From IMG/VR virus record IMGVR_UViG_3300030333_007172, positions 19,194-83,193 of that record: a stretch of DNA of 64,000 nt, one strand, 5' to 3'. The first letter of the stretch is position 1. Every line of letters begins with the position of its first letter. This DNA comes from a virus. A model generated the notes under the pieces. That model had not been told where the DNA came from. It saw only the letters and a program-made list of their open reading frames with translations, and searched no databases. Both the position numbers and the translations under genes were made by a program. Below are positions 51,877 through 59,440 of the stretch, in pieces.

Positions 51877-52068
51877 TTACTCTTCCGCTCCTGTGTCTTC
51901 TTCCTCTTCGTTGGCCTCCGGAAGATCATCTAACTCTTCTTCTTCAATATCAAGATCTTCTAAAACATACTCACTATGATATCGATAGCCCTCTTCTGCA
52001 GGGTTTTTGCTGGTAGTAATACAAGATAAAAGTAATAAGCAAATAAAGTATCTCATTGTGTTAACCAT
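51877..52068 (-). CDS. Short acidic lipoprotein
   Basis: A 63-residue protein. An ATG at 52068 or 52056 begins the signal peptide (MRYFICLLLLSC, lipobox LLSC). The mature part is strongly acidic (LDIEEEELDDLPEANEEEED). The GGAG site lies very close to the first ATG, so the start is uncertain. Likely an envelope protein made during infection. Confidence 0.65.
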   Translation of the reverse strand: MVNTMRYFICLLLLSCITTSKNPAEEGYRYHSEYVLEDLDIEEEELDDLPEANEEEEDTGAEE

Positions 52069-52119
52069 TTCTCCACAATAAGTAGTCGTTTATTTAACAA
52101 AAAAGCACTAAACGTTTTG

Positions 52120-52863
52120 CTATCTGCGACAAGCGCGGTACTTATTGTCTAAGGATTCACATAATCCCGCCAATGCCAATCGCATGTCTAAATTTTGAAT
52201 AGGGGAAACCCACACCATATCTTCGACGACGACACCCCGACGACCATCTACATCAACGCCCCATAAAATACCAACAATTCTTCCCCGAGAGTCATAAATT
52301 ACTGAACCTGAAGAGCCAAAATATGCATATGTGTGCAACATTATTTGTTGTCCGGCATCTTGCATAAATTCATAACCTGCAACACTTCCTCGATAAGTCA
52401 TTAAATTATGAAAAGAAGGGAACCCTGAATAAGTAATTTGTGCTCCAACCGAAGCTACACGTGACATAGGTCTGTAGTCCATGGGCTTAATGCCGCTAAA
52501 GTCTTCGCCAAGCCATAATACAGCAATATCATGTAGAGGATCAGAATAAATTAATACAGCTGGTACGATTAGACTATTTTTTTGAATCATGTAAGTCGCA
52601 CCTATAGTTCCATCGGCAACATGTTGTGCCGTTAGAACTAAATGCATATCGCGATATTTTACAACAGAACCCGAACCATGGCCATGCGGTGTAACAACTC
52701 TAACTGCGGCTGCTCTTACATCACGCTCAACTGAACTCATCGACGATGAACTAACTTCAATTGTCCTATGATTAGAATAAGGAACTTGAATAGCTTGTGC
52801 TACAGCTGGTCCTCCATAAAAAGTAGTAAAAAAGACTGCTATTGCTGCTATAAATTTGTTCAT
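52120..52863 (-). CDS. Secreted trypsin-like serine protease
   Basis: A 247-residue protein. The start MNKFIAAIAVFFTTFYGGPAVAQA is a signal peptide (cut after AQA). The catalytic triad is LTAQH (H81), DPLHDIAVL (D112) and YFGSSGS (S185). The product would act in the periplasm or outside the cell. Few phages carry secreted trypsin-fold proteases. It may degrade host envelope proteins or aid lysis. Confidence 0.85.
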   Translation of the reverse strand: MNKFIAAIAVFFTTFYGGPAVAQAIQVPYSNHRTIEVSSSSMSSVERDVRAAAVRVVTPHGHGSGSVVKYRDMHLVLTAQHVADGTIGATYMIQKNSLIVPAVLIYSDPLHDIAVLWLGEDFSGIKPMDYRPMSRVASVGAQITYSGFPSFHNLMTYRGSVAGYEFMQDAGQQIMLHTYAYFGSSGSVIYDSRGRIVGILWGVDVDGRRGVVVEDMVWVSPIQNLDMRLALAGLCESLDNKYRACRR

Positions 52864-52910
52864 TTTTGTTTCTCCCGCCCTATAATTTAACTAGCGGTCA
52901 AAACTTTATT

Positions 52911-53084
52911 CTACTTTCTGGGCTCCATATAATGCGCACTTAAGAGCCCTATAGTAAAAGAAAAAGCATTAAAAAGAGAAAGTAATTGTAAATTATTTAT
53001 GTTACAAAACCAACCTATAGCAAACAAAAATGCATTAATTGTTATACCAATCGAGCATAATATTTCAATGTGCTTTTTTTTCAA
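52911..53084 (-). CDS. 57-residue membrane protein with TTG start
   Basis: Two tandem TTG codons follow AAGGAGGAAAGC, a strong ribosome site. The frame encodes a basic N-terminus (KKKHIEIL) and two hydrophobic helices (CSIGITINAFLFAIGWF; LFNAFSFTIGLLSAH). No ATG is needed with this site. It lies between the serine protease and a small SH3-like gene. Function unknown. Confidence 0.6.
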   Translation of the reverse strand: MKKKHIEILCSIGITINAFLFAIGWFCNINNLQLLSLFNAFSFTIGLLSAHYMEPRK

Positions 53085-53108
53085 CAAAAGCTTTCCTCCT
53101 TAAAATAA

Positions 53109-53324
53109 CTATGCCGGAGAGATCACATCTATATAATGTTTTAATATTTCTTCATGTCTTCGCCGTCTAAAAACAAAAACTTCTATGTATTCAAATAATC
53201 TAAGAGAATTATTACCTTCTGTATTAACCACAACTGCTAACTCGTTAGTCGTGTTTAGTCTAACAATATCGCCTCTTCGGATATCCCACATTTTAAATTT
53301 TACGATATCTGGTTGTTCAGCCAT
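53109..53324 (-). CDS. SH3-like small protein
   Basis: A 71-residue protein. KMWDIRRGDIVRLNTTNELAVVVN is the beta-barrel start of the KVGDLV-type family. An arginine-rich turn (VFRRRRHEE) follows. It overlaps the next gene by 25 bases. Function unknown. Confidence 0.55.
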   Translation of the reverse strand: MAEQPDIVKFKMWDIRRGDIVRLNTTNELAVVVNTEGNNSLRLFEYIEVFVFRRRRHEEILKHYIDVISPA

Positions 53325-53746
53325 TCGTGCGCCTGCTCATTAGTTTTAAATTGAGGAGACAGCGGAGCCAAAAATGTATGTGTGCCGGCTTCGGCGGCGC
53401 ACCACTGCCAACTCCAGTTTGTTTCTTTTGCATAAACAAGAGCCGCAGTAATGTTTCTTTTTGTTTTTACATTGGCCGCGCGCACGAGCCGCCCCAAGAT
53501 GTTTTTTTGTTGCTTGTGAAGCGCCTCATCCGCTTCTTGTTGTTTTTCGACTTCGCGCTCTTGTGACATATCCGCGCGCAAAATTGAAAACTCCAATCCG
53601 CGAATTTTTTCGCTAAATTTTTTCTTAACCTCCGTTTCGAAATACTCCATTACAGTATTTTCGTCATCATACATAAATTCATGAATAGGTGCTTTCGCAC
53701 GTTTACCGTTCTTAAAAATCTTATACACGTTCCAGTTATGGCTCAT
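53300..53746 (-). CDS. Protein of unknown function
   Basis: A 148-residue protein. A beta-rich start (NWNVYKIFKNGKRAKAPIHE) leads to a long helical region (KKKFSEKIRGLEFSILRADM; AADEALHKQ-like) and a Trp-rich turn (NWSWQWCAAEAGTHTF). It is GC-rich relative to neighbours and has many CpG-type codons. Function unknown. Confidence 0.5.
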   Translation of the reverse strand: MSHNWNVYKIFKNGKRAKAPIHEFMYDDENTVMEYFETEVKKKFSEKIRGLEFSILRADMSQEREVEKQQEADEALHKQQKNILGRLVRAANVKTKRNITAALVYAKETNWSWQWCAAEAGTHTFLAPLSPQFKTNEQAHEWLNNQIS

Positions 53747-54020
53747 ACGTACCTCCGTCTATTGAATGCCATTCAGTTAATCCTACTACAATTGATAGCT
53801 TGAGTCCTTCTTCCTCAATGTGATCAGGTAAAGGCACTTCAGTATCTTCAGCAGATGTAATCCAGTTAACTTCCCACCAGTATATGTCGTCCTCTACAAT
53901 ATCTATACGACGAATGCGTTGAACTAATATGGCAGAACGATTTGACACTAAGTCATGGATCATATCTCCTACACTTAGTATAACATGTTTTGCGCGAGAA
54001 TGGTACTCATTATATGACAT
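53736..54020 (-). CDS. SH3-like small protein
   Basis: A 94-residue protein. SVGDMIHDLVSNRSAILVQRI and WWEVNWITSAEDTEVPLPDH match the same SH3-like family as 54024-54269. Acid residues dominate the C-terminal half. Confidence 0.55.
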   Translation of the reverse strand: MSYNEYHSRAKHVILSVGDMIHDLVSNRSAILVQRIRRIDIVEDDIYWWEVNWITSAEDTEVPLPDHIEEEGLKLSIVVGLTEWHSIDGGTYEP

Positions 54021-54023
54021 AAA

Positions 54024-54269
54024 TTAATTAATTTTGTGGTGCTCAAATACACCCGACTCAATTATATTAACTAGTCCGTCCTCGGTCCATGGCTCTAAAC
54101 TAAATTCGCTATCGATAAAACGACCAACCCAATAGACATCCCATGCCCATAGACTACCGTAGTCGTGTTTTGACTCTTCGCCAAACAAAGAATACCGATT
54201 TACCAATACACCAACATCGCCCGTTTTAAGGTCGACAATAATGTCACCGGTTGATAATTGTGTGCCCAT
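54024..54269 (-). CDS. SH3-like small protein
   Basis: An 81-residue protein: STGDIIVDLKTGDVGVLVNRY near the start and AWDVYWVGRFIDSEFSL in the middle. It is the clearest partner of 53736-54020 (GDxIxDLxxxxxxxLVxR, then D-x-W-x-V-x-W), so the two are probably duplicates. Confidence 0.6.
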   Translation of the reverse strand: MGTQLSTGDIIVDLKTGDVGVLVNRYSLFGEESKHDYGSLWAWDVYWVGRFIDSEFSLEPWTEDGLVNIIESGVFEHHKIN

Positions 54270-54513
54270 CCTCTTTAATTAGGGATGAGATTTTAAGAAT
54301 CGTGCGTTCTTTTGACATACATTGACGAACAACGTATAAAAATTCTTCGCGAGTAAGCTCGCGATCTACTCCGACTTGACAAACGTTGCCGGGAAGATTG
54401 GTCGATTCAATGTTTATTTCGTCAGCAGTATCGGAGGTGTCGACATTAATATCATCAGCAGAAGCAGCGCATGCGGTGGCAGACAACACTATCGCAAGTT
54501 TAATACAATTCAT
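54244..54513 (-). CDS. Secreted small protein
   Basis: An 89-residue protein. MNCIKLAIVLSATACAASADD is a signal peptide (cleavage about after ASA). The mature chain has two Cys and an acidic start. It overlaps the next gene by 26 bases. Probably periplasmic. Function unknown. Confidence 0.65.
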   Translation of the reverse strand: MNCIKLAIVLSATACAASADDINVDTSDTADEINIESTNLPGNVCQVGVDRELTREEFLYVVRQCMSKERTILKISSLIKEDGHTIINR

Positions 54514-54535
54514 AGCAATTCCTTAAAGACTTTAA

Positions 54536-54712
54536 TTAGTCAATAATAACATATTGACCGTAGTTAACACGCGAGCACCAAGTAGTCTTGCCTATTTTTG
54601 GCCAAAGCACGTGCATCATGTTAGTTTCGTTATCAACGCACTTTACATAACCAAGCGAACGTTTTTTCGGACCGAGATCCTTTATAATACTACCGATATT
54701 TGCAGACTTCAT
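54536..54712 (-). CDS. SH3-like small protein
   Basis: A 58-residue protein starting at 54712 (MKSANIGSIIKDLGPKKRSL), one base after the previous stop. The earlier ATG would lie inside that gene. The I-G-S-I-I-K-D-L stretch followed by V-L-W-P-K resembles the same KVGDLV-like family. Confidence 0.55.
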   Translation of the reverse strand: MKSANIGSIIKDLGPKKRSLGYVKCVDNETNMMHVLWPKIGKTTWCSRVNYGQYVIID

Positions 54713-54713
54713 T

Positions 54714-54983
54714 TTATACCTTAATGCGGTCGATGATATAAGGGTGATGTAAAGACAGATCCTTGTACAGCTTTTTGATGATCTTCTTAGAGATGTCCGC
54801 CATCTCGTCTTTTGTAGCTTTTGCTTTGAACATTGCTTCGACTTCGGCCTCAACCGCTTTCTTTACGGCTTTCTTAAGTTCCTTATCGATTTCTTTACGT
54901 ACAAGAGACTTGATGTCTGCTTTATCCGCTTTAGTAAGTTCTTCGCGAATAAGCTGTTGTAGTAAGCGTACTGTAGTATCCAT
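54714..54983 (-). CDS. Small helical Lys/Ala-rich protein
   Basis: An 89-residue protein starting MDTTVRLLQQLIREELTKAD. The opening has a short amphipathic segment like the REEL motifs of the 412-residue protein. A Lys/Ala coiled coil follows (KELKKAVKKAVEAEVEAMFK). Similar proteins occur in T4-type phages; function unknown to me. Confidence 0.6.
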   Translation of the reverse strand: MDTTVRLLQQLIREELTKADKADIKSLVRKEIDKELKKAVKKAVEAEVEAMFKAKATKDEMADISKKIIKKLYKDLSLHHPYIIDRIKV

Positions 54984-55058
54984 GTGTATAAATAGTCCTA
55001 TATCCGGGAACTGAAGGAATATATTGCGCCACGGGCGTTTCTCTTTCTCGGCCTTTTA

Positions 55059-55274
55059 TCAATCCTTACTTTCTATATTATACACTAGATCCAATATACT
55101 TGCAAGTACTGTTATAATTCCACCTGTATCAAGCATATATACATCATACTGCCGCGTACTGCAATTGTTTTTTTGCGTAACTAGCCCTAACCGGCGCTTA
55201 TTCACTTTATCGTTATATACGTATACCCAAACTAAGTCACCTATCACATACGATCTAACTTTACGACTCCCCAT
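55059..55274 (-). CDS. SH3-like small protein
   Basis: A 71-residue protein, MGSRKVRSYVIGDLVWVYVYN, with the GDLV-type barrel start and a basic middle. It overlaps the zinc-ribbon gene by 14 bases. Function unknown. Confidence 0.55.
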   Translation of the reverse strand: MGSRKVRSYVIGDLVWVYVYNDKVNKRRLGLVTQKNNCSTRQYDVYMLDTGGIITVLASILDLVYNIESKD

Positions 55275-55497
55275 CTTCGTACGTTATCTCTATGCGACCA
55301 TCGGACCTTCTGGTAACTTTCCCTTTCCATGTACACCACCGCCTATTATCCCCTACATCGAATATCTGAGTCGCATGTATTGACTGCGAACACTCAGCAT
55401 GTCCCGTACTACCGTAGCACATCCAATGTACCTTCGCTCCACACAGGGGACACAGGTAGAATTCGCGGTTAAACTGCCATAGTTTTTTTCTAGCCAT
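55261..55497 (-). CDS. Small zinc-ribbon-like protein
   Basis: A 78-residue protein. FYLCPLCGAKVHWMCYG gives a CxxC and one more Cys; further Cys near 36 and 55 could complete a zinc site. A Trp-rich turn (RRWCTWKGKV) follows. The region between this gene and 56310 is largely without genes. Confidence 0.6.
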   Translation of the reverse strand: MARKKLWQFNREFYLCPLCGAKVHWMCYGSTGHAECSQSIHATQIFDVGDNRRWCTWKGKVTRRSDGRIEITYEDGES

Positions 55498-55635
55498 CCT
55501 GTTGTAACTATAATCTCAGAAATTTTTACCGGCGGTTTTTTTGAGTACCGTAGTATCTCAAATTTTTTCAGCGATATCGTGAAGAGGCCAGGCGCGCCCA
55601 CAGCGCCATACGCAATCTGTCGGGACATACATTCC

Positions 55636-55660
55636 GGGTAGGGGGGTAGGGGGTACCCCC
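55636..55660 (+). other. G-tract and GGGGGTACCCCC palindrome
   Basis: GGGTAGGGGGGTAGGGGGTA runs into a perfect 12-base palindrome GGGGGTACCCCC (55649-55660). The G-runs could form a quadruplex. It marks the left end of the repeat-rich spacer and stands out from the AT-rich sequence next to it. Confidence 0.5.
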
Positions 55661-55680
55661 ACCTGCTGTCACATTAAATG

Positions 55681-55803
55681 TTATTTATTTCTGTAACATT
55701 TGTATACAACTTTTGTATACAATATTGCTACAAACATTCCCCAACAAATAGCCATCTCTCCTTTCTCTATTACTTTATTTATTTGTTTTAGTCTCGCACA
55801 CAT
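55681..55803 (-). CDS. 40-residue membrane microprotein
   Basis: The ATG at 55803 follows a strong AAGGAGGTG ribosome site by about eight bases. The frame encodes MCARLKQINKVIEKGE, then a hydrophobic stretch (MAICWGMFVAILYT) and a basic end (KCYRNK). Two of the GTATAC palindromes lie inside it. A membrane peptide is likely if it is made. Confidence 0.5.
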   Translation of the reverse strand: MCARLKQINKVIEKGEMAICWGMFVAILYTKVVYKCYRNK

Positions 55804-55820
55804 TTCTGTCACACCTCCTT

Positions 55821-56083
55821 GTTACACTAGCGTTACATAACAGTGTATACATTTGTATACATTTAACGTAACAATGCCGCGCAGTACAGCGATTATTTGT
55901 TAACAAAAGTTTAACGCACCTGTATATGTTTTGATACATATATGTTTTCATACGTATACATTTTGATATGTATATTTTATTATACTCTCGGCCAATAACG
56001 TTACATTATGTTACATTAAGGCGAACCTTAACTAAGTTGTTGATATTATTAACGTTACAGATCCGCCTGTAACACAGGTTACA
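55821..56083. repeat. Cluster of GTATAC and GTTACA/TGTAAC motifs in the spacer
   Basis: GTATAC occurs at 55845, 55855 and 55954 here, and at 55702 and 55715 in the microprotein. GTTACA or TGTAAC occurs at 55821, 55832, 56000, 56010, 56054, 56068 and 56078, plus one at 55692. Most are followed by AT-rich runs such as ATTTAA. Such short repeats are typical of binding sites at an origin or a regulatory hub. About 450 bases (55860-56309) hold no convincing gene. Confidence 0.55.
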
Positions 56084-56140
56084 CGCCCACAATGCTGTCG
56101 CATGCTTACGTAACGCCGTGAATATGTCAAAAGATTGTGC

Positions 56141-56169
56141 TTGACAGTGCGTGTGTGTCTATGTATAAG
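56141..56169 (+). promoter_or_regulatory. Plus-strand sigma-70-type promoter
   Basis: TTGACA (56141-56146), 17 bases, TATAAG (56164-56169) on the plus strand, against the direction of every gene nearby. Transcripts would run toward 56310 and read antisense into the right-hand genes, or form a short RNA. The sequence following has no plausible gene. Confidence 0.5.
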
Positions 56170-56309
56170 GCCCCAACGCAACAACCAACAAAAAACAAAA
56201 CATTATTACGGCATAAACAAACGCAGTTTCCATACACTAACTAGCACAATACCACCACATTCCACTCTGATCCACTTTATACCACTTTTATACACAATGA
56301 AACAACACG

Positions 56310-56537
56310 TTACTCCTTATCTTTCATAGAGGGAAATAACTTATCCGCTCTAACCTTCTTGTATTCACCTTTACCATCAATAAAGATATAGTAATCATAA
56401 AAGTAATCATCAACTAACACTTCCAATACTAGAGCCTGATATGTATCATCCTTTAATGCATTTATATCTGGGAAGGGAATATATGTTACCCAATCATCTA
56501 TAGAATACTTGTATTCTTTTGTATCAGTCTCGGCCAT
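56310..56537 (-). CDS. SH3-like small protein
   Basis: A 75-residue protein: YKYSIDDWVTYIPFPDINAL and later YYIFIDGKGEYKKVRADKLF, a diverged version of the same beta-barrel family. It is the first gene to the right of the spacer and overlaps its neighbour by one base. Function unknown. Confidence 0.55.
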   Translation of the reverse strand: MAETDTKEYKYSIDDWVTYIPFPDINALKDDTYQALVLEVLVDDYFYDYYIFIDGKGEYKKVRADKLFPSMKDKE

Positions 56538-56872
56538 TAATATCCATCGGTATCCGACGTTACACGCAGATCCAAAACTCCCGGCGGAACTTCGCCAGAC
56601 ATGATACCGCCATGCTTCGCGATAACAAGTGATACAGTTTTAGATGGTACATAACCATAAACTGTTTTAGTCGGGTCATCTGCGACCTCTGCGTATTGGA
56701 TTAACATCTCCTCATATTGAGACGGATAACCAACCTCCACCATGCGATAAGGACCGTGCTCATCGCGTGGCTCGCAATAATGTGTCGGTCCTGCTTGCAC
56801 GCTCATAGTGAAGCCATCTGCACATTCAACGCGCGATCTCTTCTTCATTGCTCCGAACAAGTTACTAAACAT
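56537..56872 (-). CDS. Small protein, unknown
   Basis: A 111-residue protein, MFSNLFGAMKKRSRVECADG, with a mid-protein Tyr-rich beta region (YRMVEVGYPSQYEEMLIQYA). It overlaps the SWIM gene by 8 bases. Function unknown. Confidence 0.5.
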   Translation of the reverse strand: MFSNLFGAMKKRSRVECADGFTMSVQAGPTHYCEPRDEHGPYRMVEVGYPSQYEEMLIQYAEVADDPTKTVYGYVPSKTVSLVIAKHGGIMSGEVPPGVLDLRVTSDTDGY

Positions 56873-57182
56873 CTTTTACCTCCTTCTTGATATTCTCGAT
56901 GTGTTTACATTTGCGCCGCCAGCCAAAGCCGGGACACGTGCAGGTATAAGCGCCCGCCTTCGCTGTGACTGTGTATTCGTTGCCCTTGCTACCCTTGACT
57001 CGCCAGGAGCCAGCAGAGGCGTCTGACGGGCTCTCACGATGTTTAACAACCATATACTTAGGAAGGTCATCGAACGTGGTGTCAGAAGGCACAGGAATCC
57101 ATGTGCCACCGCTGATCGCGTATCTCTGTCCACTGCCTGCGGTCGCCAGCATAGGCGGCCATTCTACTTCTACAGGGTTCAT
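56865..57182 (-). CDS. SWIM zinc-finger-like protein
   Basis: A 105-residue protein. YTCTCPGFGWRRKCKHIEN has the CxC...CxH pattern of a SWIM finger (C81, C83, C92, H94). SWIM domains bind DNA or protein. It overlaps the next gene by 4 bases. The G+C-rich codon use differs from the left part of the window. Confidence 0.65.
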   Translation of the reverse strand: MNPVEVEWPPMLATAGSGQRYAISGGTWIPVPSDTTFDDLPKYMVVKHRESPSDASAGSWRVKGSKGNEYTVTAKAGAYTCTCPGFGWRRKCKHIENIKKEVKDV

Positions 57183-57376
57183 GCGTCCACCGCTGGCATA
57201 AGCTGACAGTAAACGACGAGCATTAAATCCTGTGCTGCCTTTACGCTGGTCTTGTCATCACTGAGGGACGCTGTGTCTTTAATCTGTTGATACAGGGCCA
57301 GACTCGCGACCACATTTTCACATGCGAACTGACTTTGCTCCATTGGGGTTGATCCTGATACATCTTGATATTGCAT
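57179..57376 (-). CDS. Small protein, unknown
   Basis: A 65-residue protein starting at 57376 (MQYQDVSGSTPMEQSQFACE) after AGGAGAAGAG. A TATAAT box lies upstream at 57404-57399 with an extended TGT. The mostly helical product overlaps the SWIM gene by four bases. Function unknown. Confidence 0.6.
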   Translation of the reverse strand: MQYQDVSGSTPMEQSQFACENVVASLALYQQIKDTASLSDDKTSVKAAQDLMLVVYCQLMPAVDA

Positions 57377-57413
57377 TACTCTTCTCCTGTTAATACATAT
57401 TATAACATAATCC

Positions 57414-57662
57414 CTAACGACCATTTGTCAAGGTTATGTGAAGTGGTTCCAAATACATGCTATGGAACTGTAGCGATACGCCGTTAGTCATAAGCACGAT
57501 CCATACGTTTGTCCTTTCTGGCTCTCTCGATGAATAATGTACCATCGCACGCACAGGCGCAACGAGGATCCCGCTCCGCGATGGCGGCATGCGATCATCG
57601 TGCGTTGTATCTTTAATACGCACGAGATCACCGATCTTAAATGTCCTCTGGATCGTATCCAT
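57414..57662 (-). CDS. SH3-like small protein (KIGDLV type)
   Basis: An 82-residue protein. TFKIGDLVRIKDTTHDDRMP, then GILVAPVRAMVHYSSREPER and a NVWIVLMTNG turn. This is a full example of the family, with a basic loop between strands. Function unknown. Confidence 0.6.
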   Translation of the reverse strand: MDTIQRTFKIGDLVRIKDTTHDDRMPPSRSGILVAPVRAMVHYSSREPERTNVWIVLMTNGVSLQFHSMYLEPLHITLTNGR

Positions 57663-57918
57663 CTTTAGGTCCGACGTTGTAAAACCATTCGTCTACTGTG
57701 AACTCAGGCGCAAACTCGTCCATCTCCTCAAGTGTCAGCCTGTATGGACGTTGAAGATCGTCGCTGAAGCTGTGAACGATACCCTTCAATAGTTTAAGCA
57801 TGCGATCAATCTGCTCCCGCTCGGCCAACTCTGCCGCAATCTCGGCGGCCTCCTCTTTCGCTCGCTTGTCTGCTTCTTTTCTGGCGCGTAACGCGCACAA
57901 ACTAACTAACTCACCCAT
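57637..57918 (-). CDS. Charged helical protein, unknown
   Basis: A 93-residue protein beginning MGELVSLCALRARKEADKRA, with a Lys/Ala/Glu coiled-coil-like stretch (KEEAAEIAAELAEREQI), then an acidic C-terminus. It overlaps the SH3-like gene by 26 bases. Function unknown. Confidence 0.55.
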   Translation of the reverse strand: MGELVSLCALRARKEADKRAKEEAAEIAAELAEREQIDRMLKLLKGIVHSFSDDLQRPYRLTLEEMDEFAPEFTVDEWFYNVGPKDGYDPEDI

Positions 57919-57928
57919 AGTTTAACCC

Positions 57929-58231
57929 CTAAAACGGCATTTCAAAGCTGAAAGGGCTGGCCTCCCAGACTTTCGTATGCATCACACACACGCCTGGAAC
58001 TCGCTTTGCGCGTCCGACGTGACAGGACGTGGTTTGAGAGTGATAACCTCCTCCACCTGCTGTATAATCGCCCACAATGCACACACCAGCATGGGATCGC
58101 TGTCCAATCTTGAGCCCATAGCTAAACAAAGCACCCGCGCCATCTGCAATAAGCGTATTGCGATGATTACGCGCGGTATTCCCTTCTGCCCATGCCTTGA
58201 CCACTTGATCGTTTGTCATAATCTTAAACAT
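57929..58231 (-). CDS. Small conserved-type phage protein, unknown
   Basis: A 100-residue protein with MTNDQVVKAWAEGNTARNHR near the start and GDYTAGGGGYHSQTTSCHVG in the middle, followed by KVWEASPF. The two motifs recur in phages and plasmids, but I know of no function. It ends one base before the 270-residue gene. Confidence 0.55.
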   Translation of the reverse strand: MFKIMTNDQVVKAWAEGNTARNHRNTLIADGAGALFSYGLKIGQRSHAGVCIVGDYTAGGGGYHSQTTSCHVGRAKRVPGVCVMHTKVWEASPFSFEMPF

Positions 58232-59044
58232 TTATACCCTCGCCTTCTTAATGTGTCGCTCTTCAATGAGCATGGTTTCGACTGCCCCCATAGGCAGAAC
58301 TTTGTACATCTTTGCACCCTTGGCCGCACTCACAACTTGTTCGGTTGTGGAGATCACAACGCAGGGTCGGTTTGCTGCCGCTCTACGCGCCTTTGAGGGC
58401 GCTCCTGGGCGCATCATGACCAAAGACCCTGCTGCGTACTTGGGAGCGTCCAGAGTGGCAGCGATAACCTTTTGTGCATACTTGTTATGCACCATCTTGT
58501 TGAACTCTCGCTGTGAGGGCACAAAGGATGGATCGGTCAAGATTGACGTAGCCAGCCGATTGAAATAACCAGCATGCTGGTAGTACCCGGCAGCGATCTT
58601 GGCAACATCACGCGCAGAAGCCCCGCGAGCACCCGGCTCATCGTAACGGCTACTCCACAAAGCCCGATCACGAAGCGATTCATCATTATTACGCTCCTCA
58701 ATCTGCCCAAGGATCTCACGTTGACGCGCGGAAAGCTCCCGGCCAGTCATGACTTGGCTCTGTAGGCTGTTGATAAAGCCGCGATCCCATGACTTTTCCT
58801 CTGTACGCTCACACACAGCGTTCAGACGCTCAAGCATGGCTTGACCCTTGGAGGCATTGGCCGCGAGGTTCTCAGGACTATAACGCTCCTCAAGCTGCTT
58901 TACACAGCGTGCTCGGCCTTGGGTCAGCTTGCCGCTGCGATTGTAGTAGCCAAGCAGCGACTCAGCGAACGTGCGATCACGAGAGCCGCACGCAGGGTTG
59001 TCGATGATAGCCTGAAGCCGGTCGCGATAAGTAAGACGAGCCAT
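58232..59044 (-). CDS. Repeat protein with helical modules and SH3-like end
   Basis: A 270-residue protein. Two helical modules look alike: SRDRTFAESLLGYYNRSGKL and SWDRGFINSLQSQVMTGREL, followed by a third helix-rich part. The C-terminal 70 residues read YAAGSLVMMRPGAPSKARRA, then CVVISTTEQVV, like the KVGDLV family. Promoter P1 (59076-59129) stands just upstream. Function unknown; nucleic-acid binding is possible. Confidence 0.6.
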   Translation of the reverse strand: MARLTYRDRLQAIIDNPACGSRDRTFAESLLGYYNRSGKLTQGRARCVKQLEERYSPENLAANASKGQAMLERLNAVCERTEEKSWDRGFINSLQSQVMTGRELSARQREILGQIEERNNDESLRDRALWSSRYDEPGARGASARDVAKIAAGYYQHAGYFNRLATSILTDPSFVPSQREFNKMVHNKYAQKVIAATLDAPKYAAGSLVMMRPGAPSKARRAAANRPCVVISTTEQVVSAAKGAKMYKVLPMGAVETMLIEERHIKKARV

Positions 59045-59075
59045 GTGTAGAACCTCCTTCGTTCTTTACACAGTA

Positions 59076-59129
59076 AATATATCACATCTGAGTTAAACAA
59101 TCAACTAAATCTTGTCAAGAGAATGTCAA
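59076..59129 (-). promoter_or_regulatory. Early-type promoter P1 with TTGACA tandem
   Basis: On the minus strand: TTGACA (59129-59124), five bases, TTGACA (59118-59113), eight bases, TTGATT (59104-59099), 17 bases, TATATT (59081-59076). The two distal hexamers are spaced by eleven bases centre to centre, one helical turn. It drives the repeat-protein gene. The distal copy overlaps the gene ending at 59126. Confidence 0.7.
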
Positions 59130-59428
59130 ATGTCCTCGACATCCTTGCATTTCTCTCTTTCAAGCTCCGCAATGTCCTCGGCCAAGTCCTCAAGCGTCAA
59201 CTTGCGAGTTTTACGCAGCTTGTTAGCCGCTCGATCGAGGCGTCCCCACCGACGAGACTTAGGGGGATGCTCGCATAGGTGGAGATGCTCGATTCCCAGG
59301 GCTGTGAGGCGTCTGAGGCTGTTCTGAGTCACCTTGAGGGTGTCAGGCTTAGTCAAGACCGTCTCGCGCCCTGAGAGGCGTCCTGCGGCGTCTAACTCGA
59401 CGTGGGTTTTACTGACGTAATACTTCAT
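59126..59428 (-). CDS. Small protein of unknown function
   Basis: A 100-residue protein starting MKYYVSKTHVELDAAGRLSG, with a basic helical end (DRAANKLRKTRKLTLEDLAE). It lies just downstream of the metallopeptidase/VWA gene and would share promoter P2. Function unknown. Confidence 0.5.
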   Translation of the reverse strand: MKYYVSKTHVELDAAGRLSGRETVLTKPDTLKVTQNSLRRLTALGIEHLHLCEHPPKSRRWGRLDRAANKLRKTRKLTLEDLAEDIAELEREKCKDVEDI

Positions 59429-59440
59429 AATCTTCTCCGG

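Noticed and set aside
56159-56233. 24-residue hydrophobic minus-strand peptide in the spacer
   Set aside because: No ribosome site and it overlaps the plus-strand promoter; hydrophobic short frames are common by chance in T-rich sequence.
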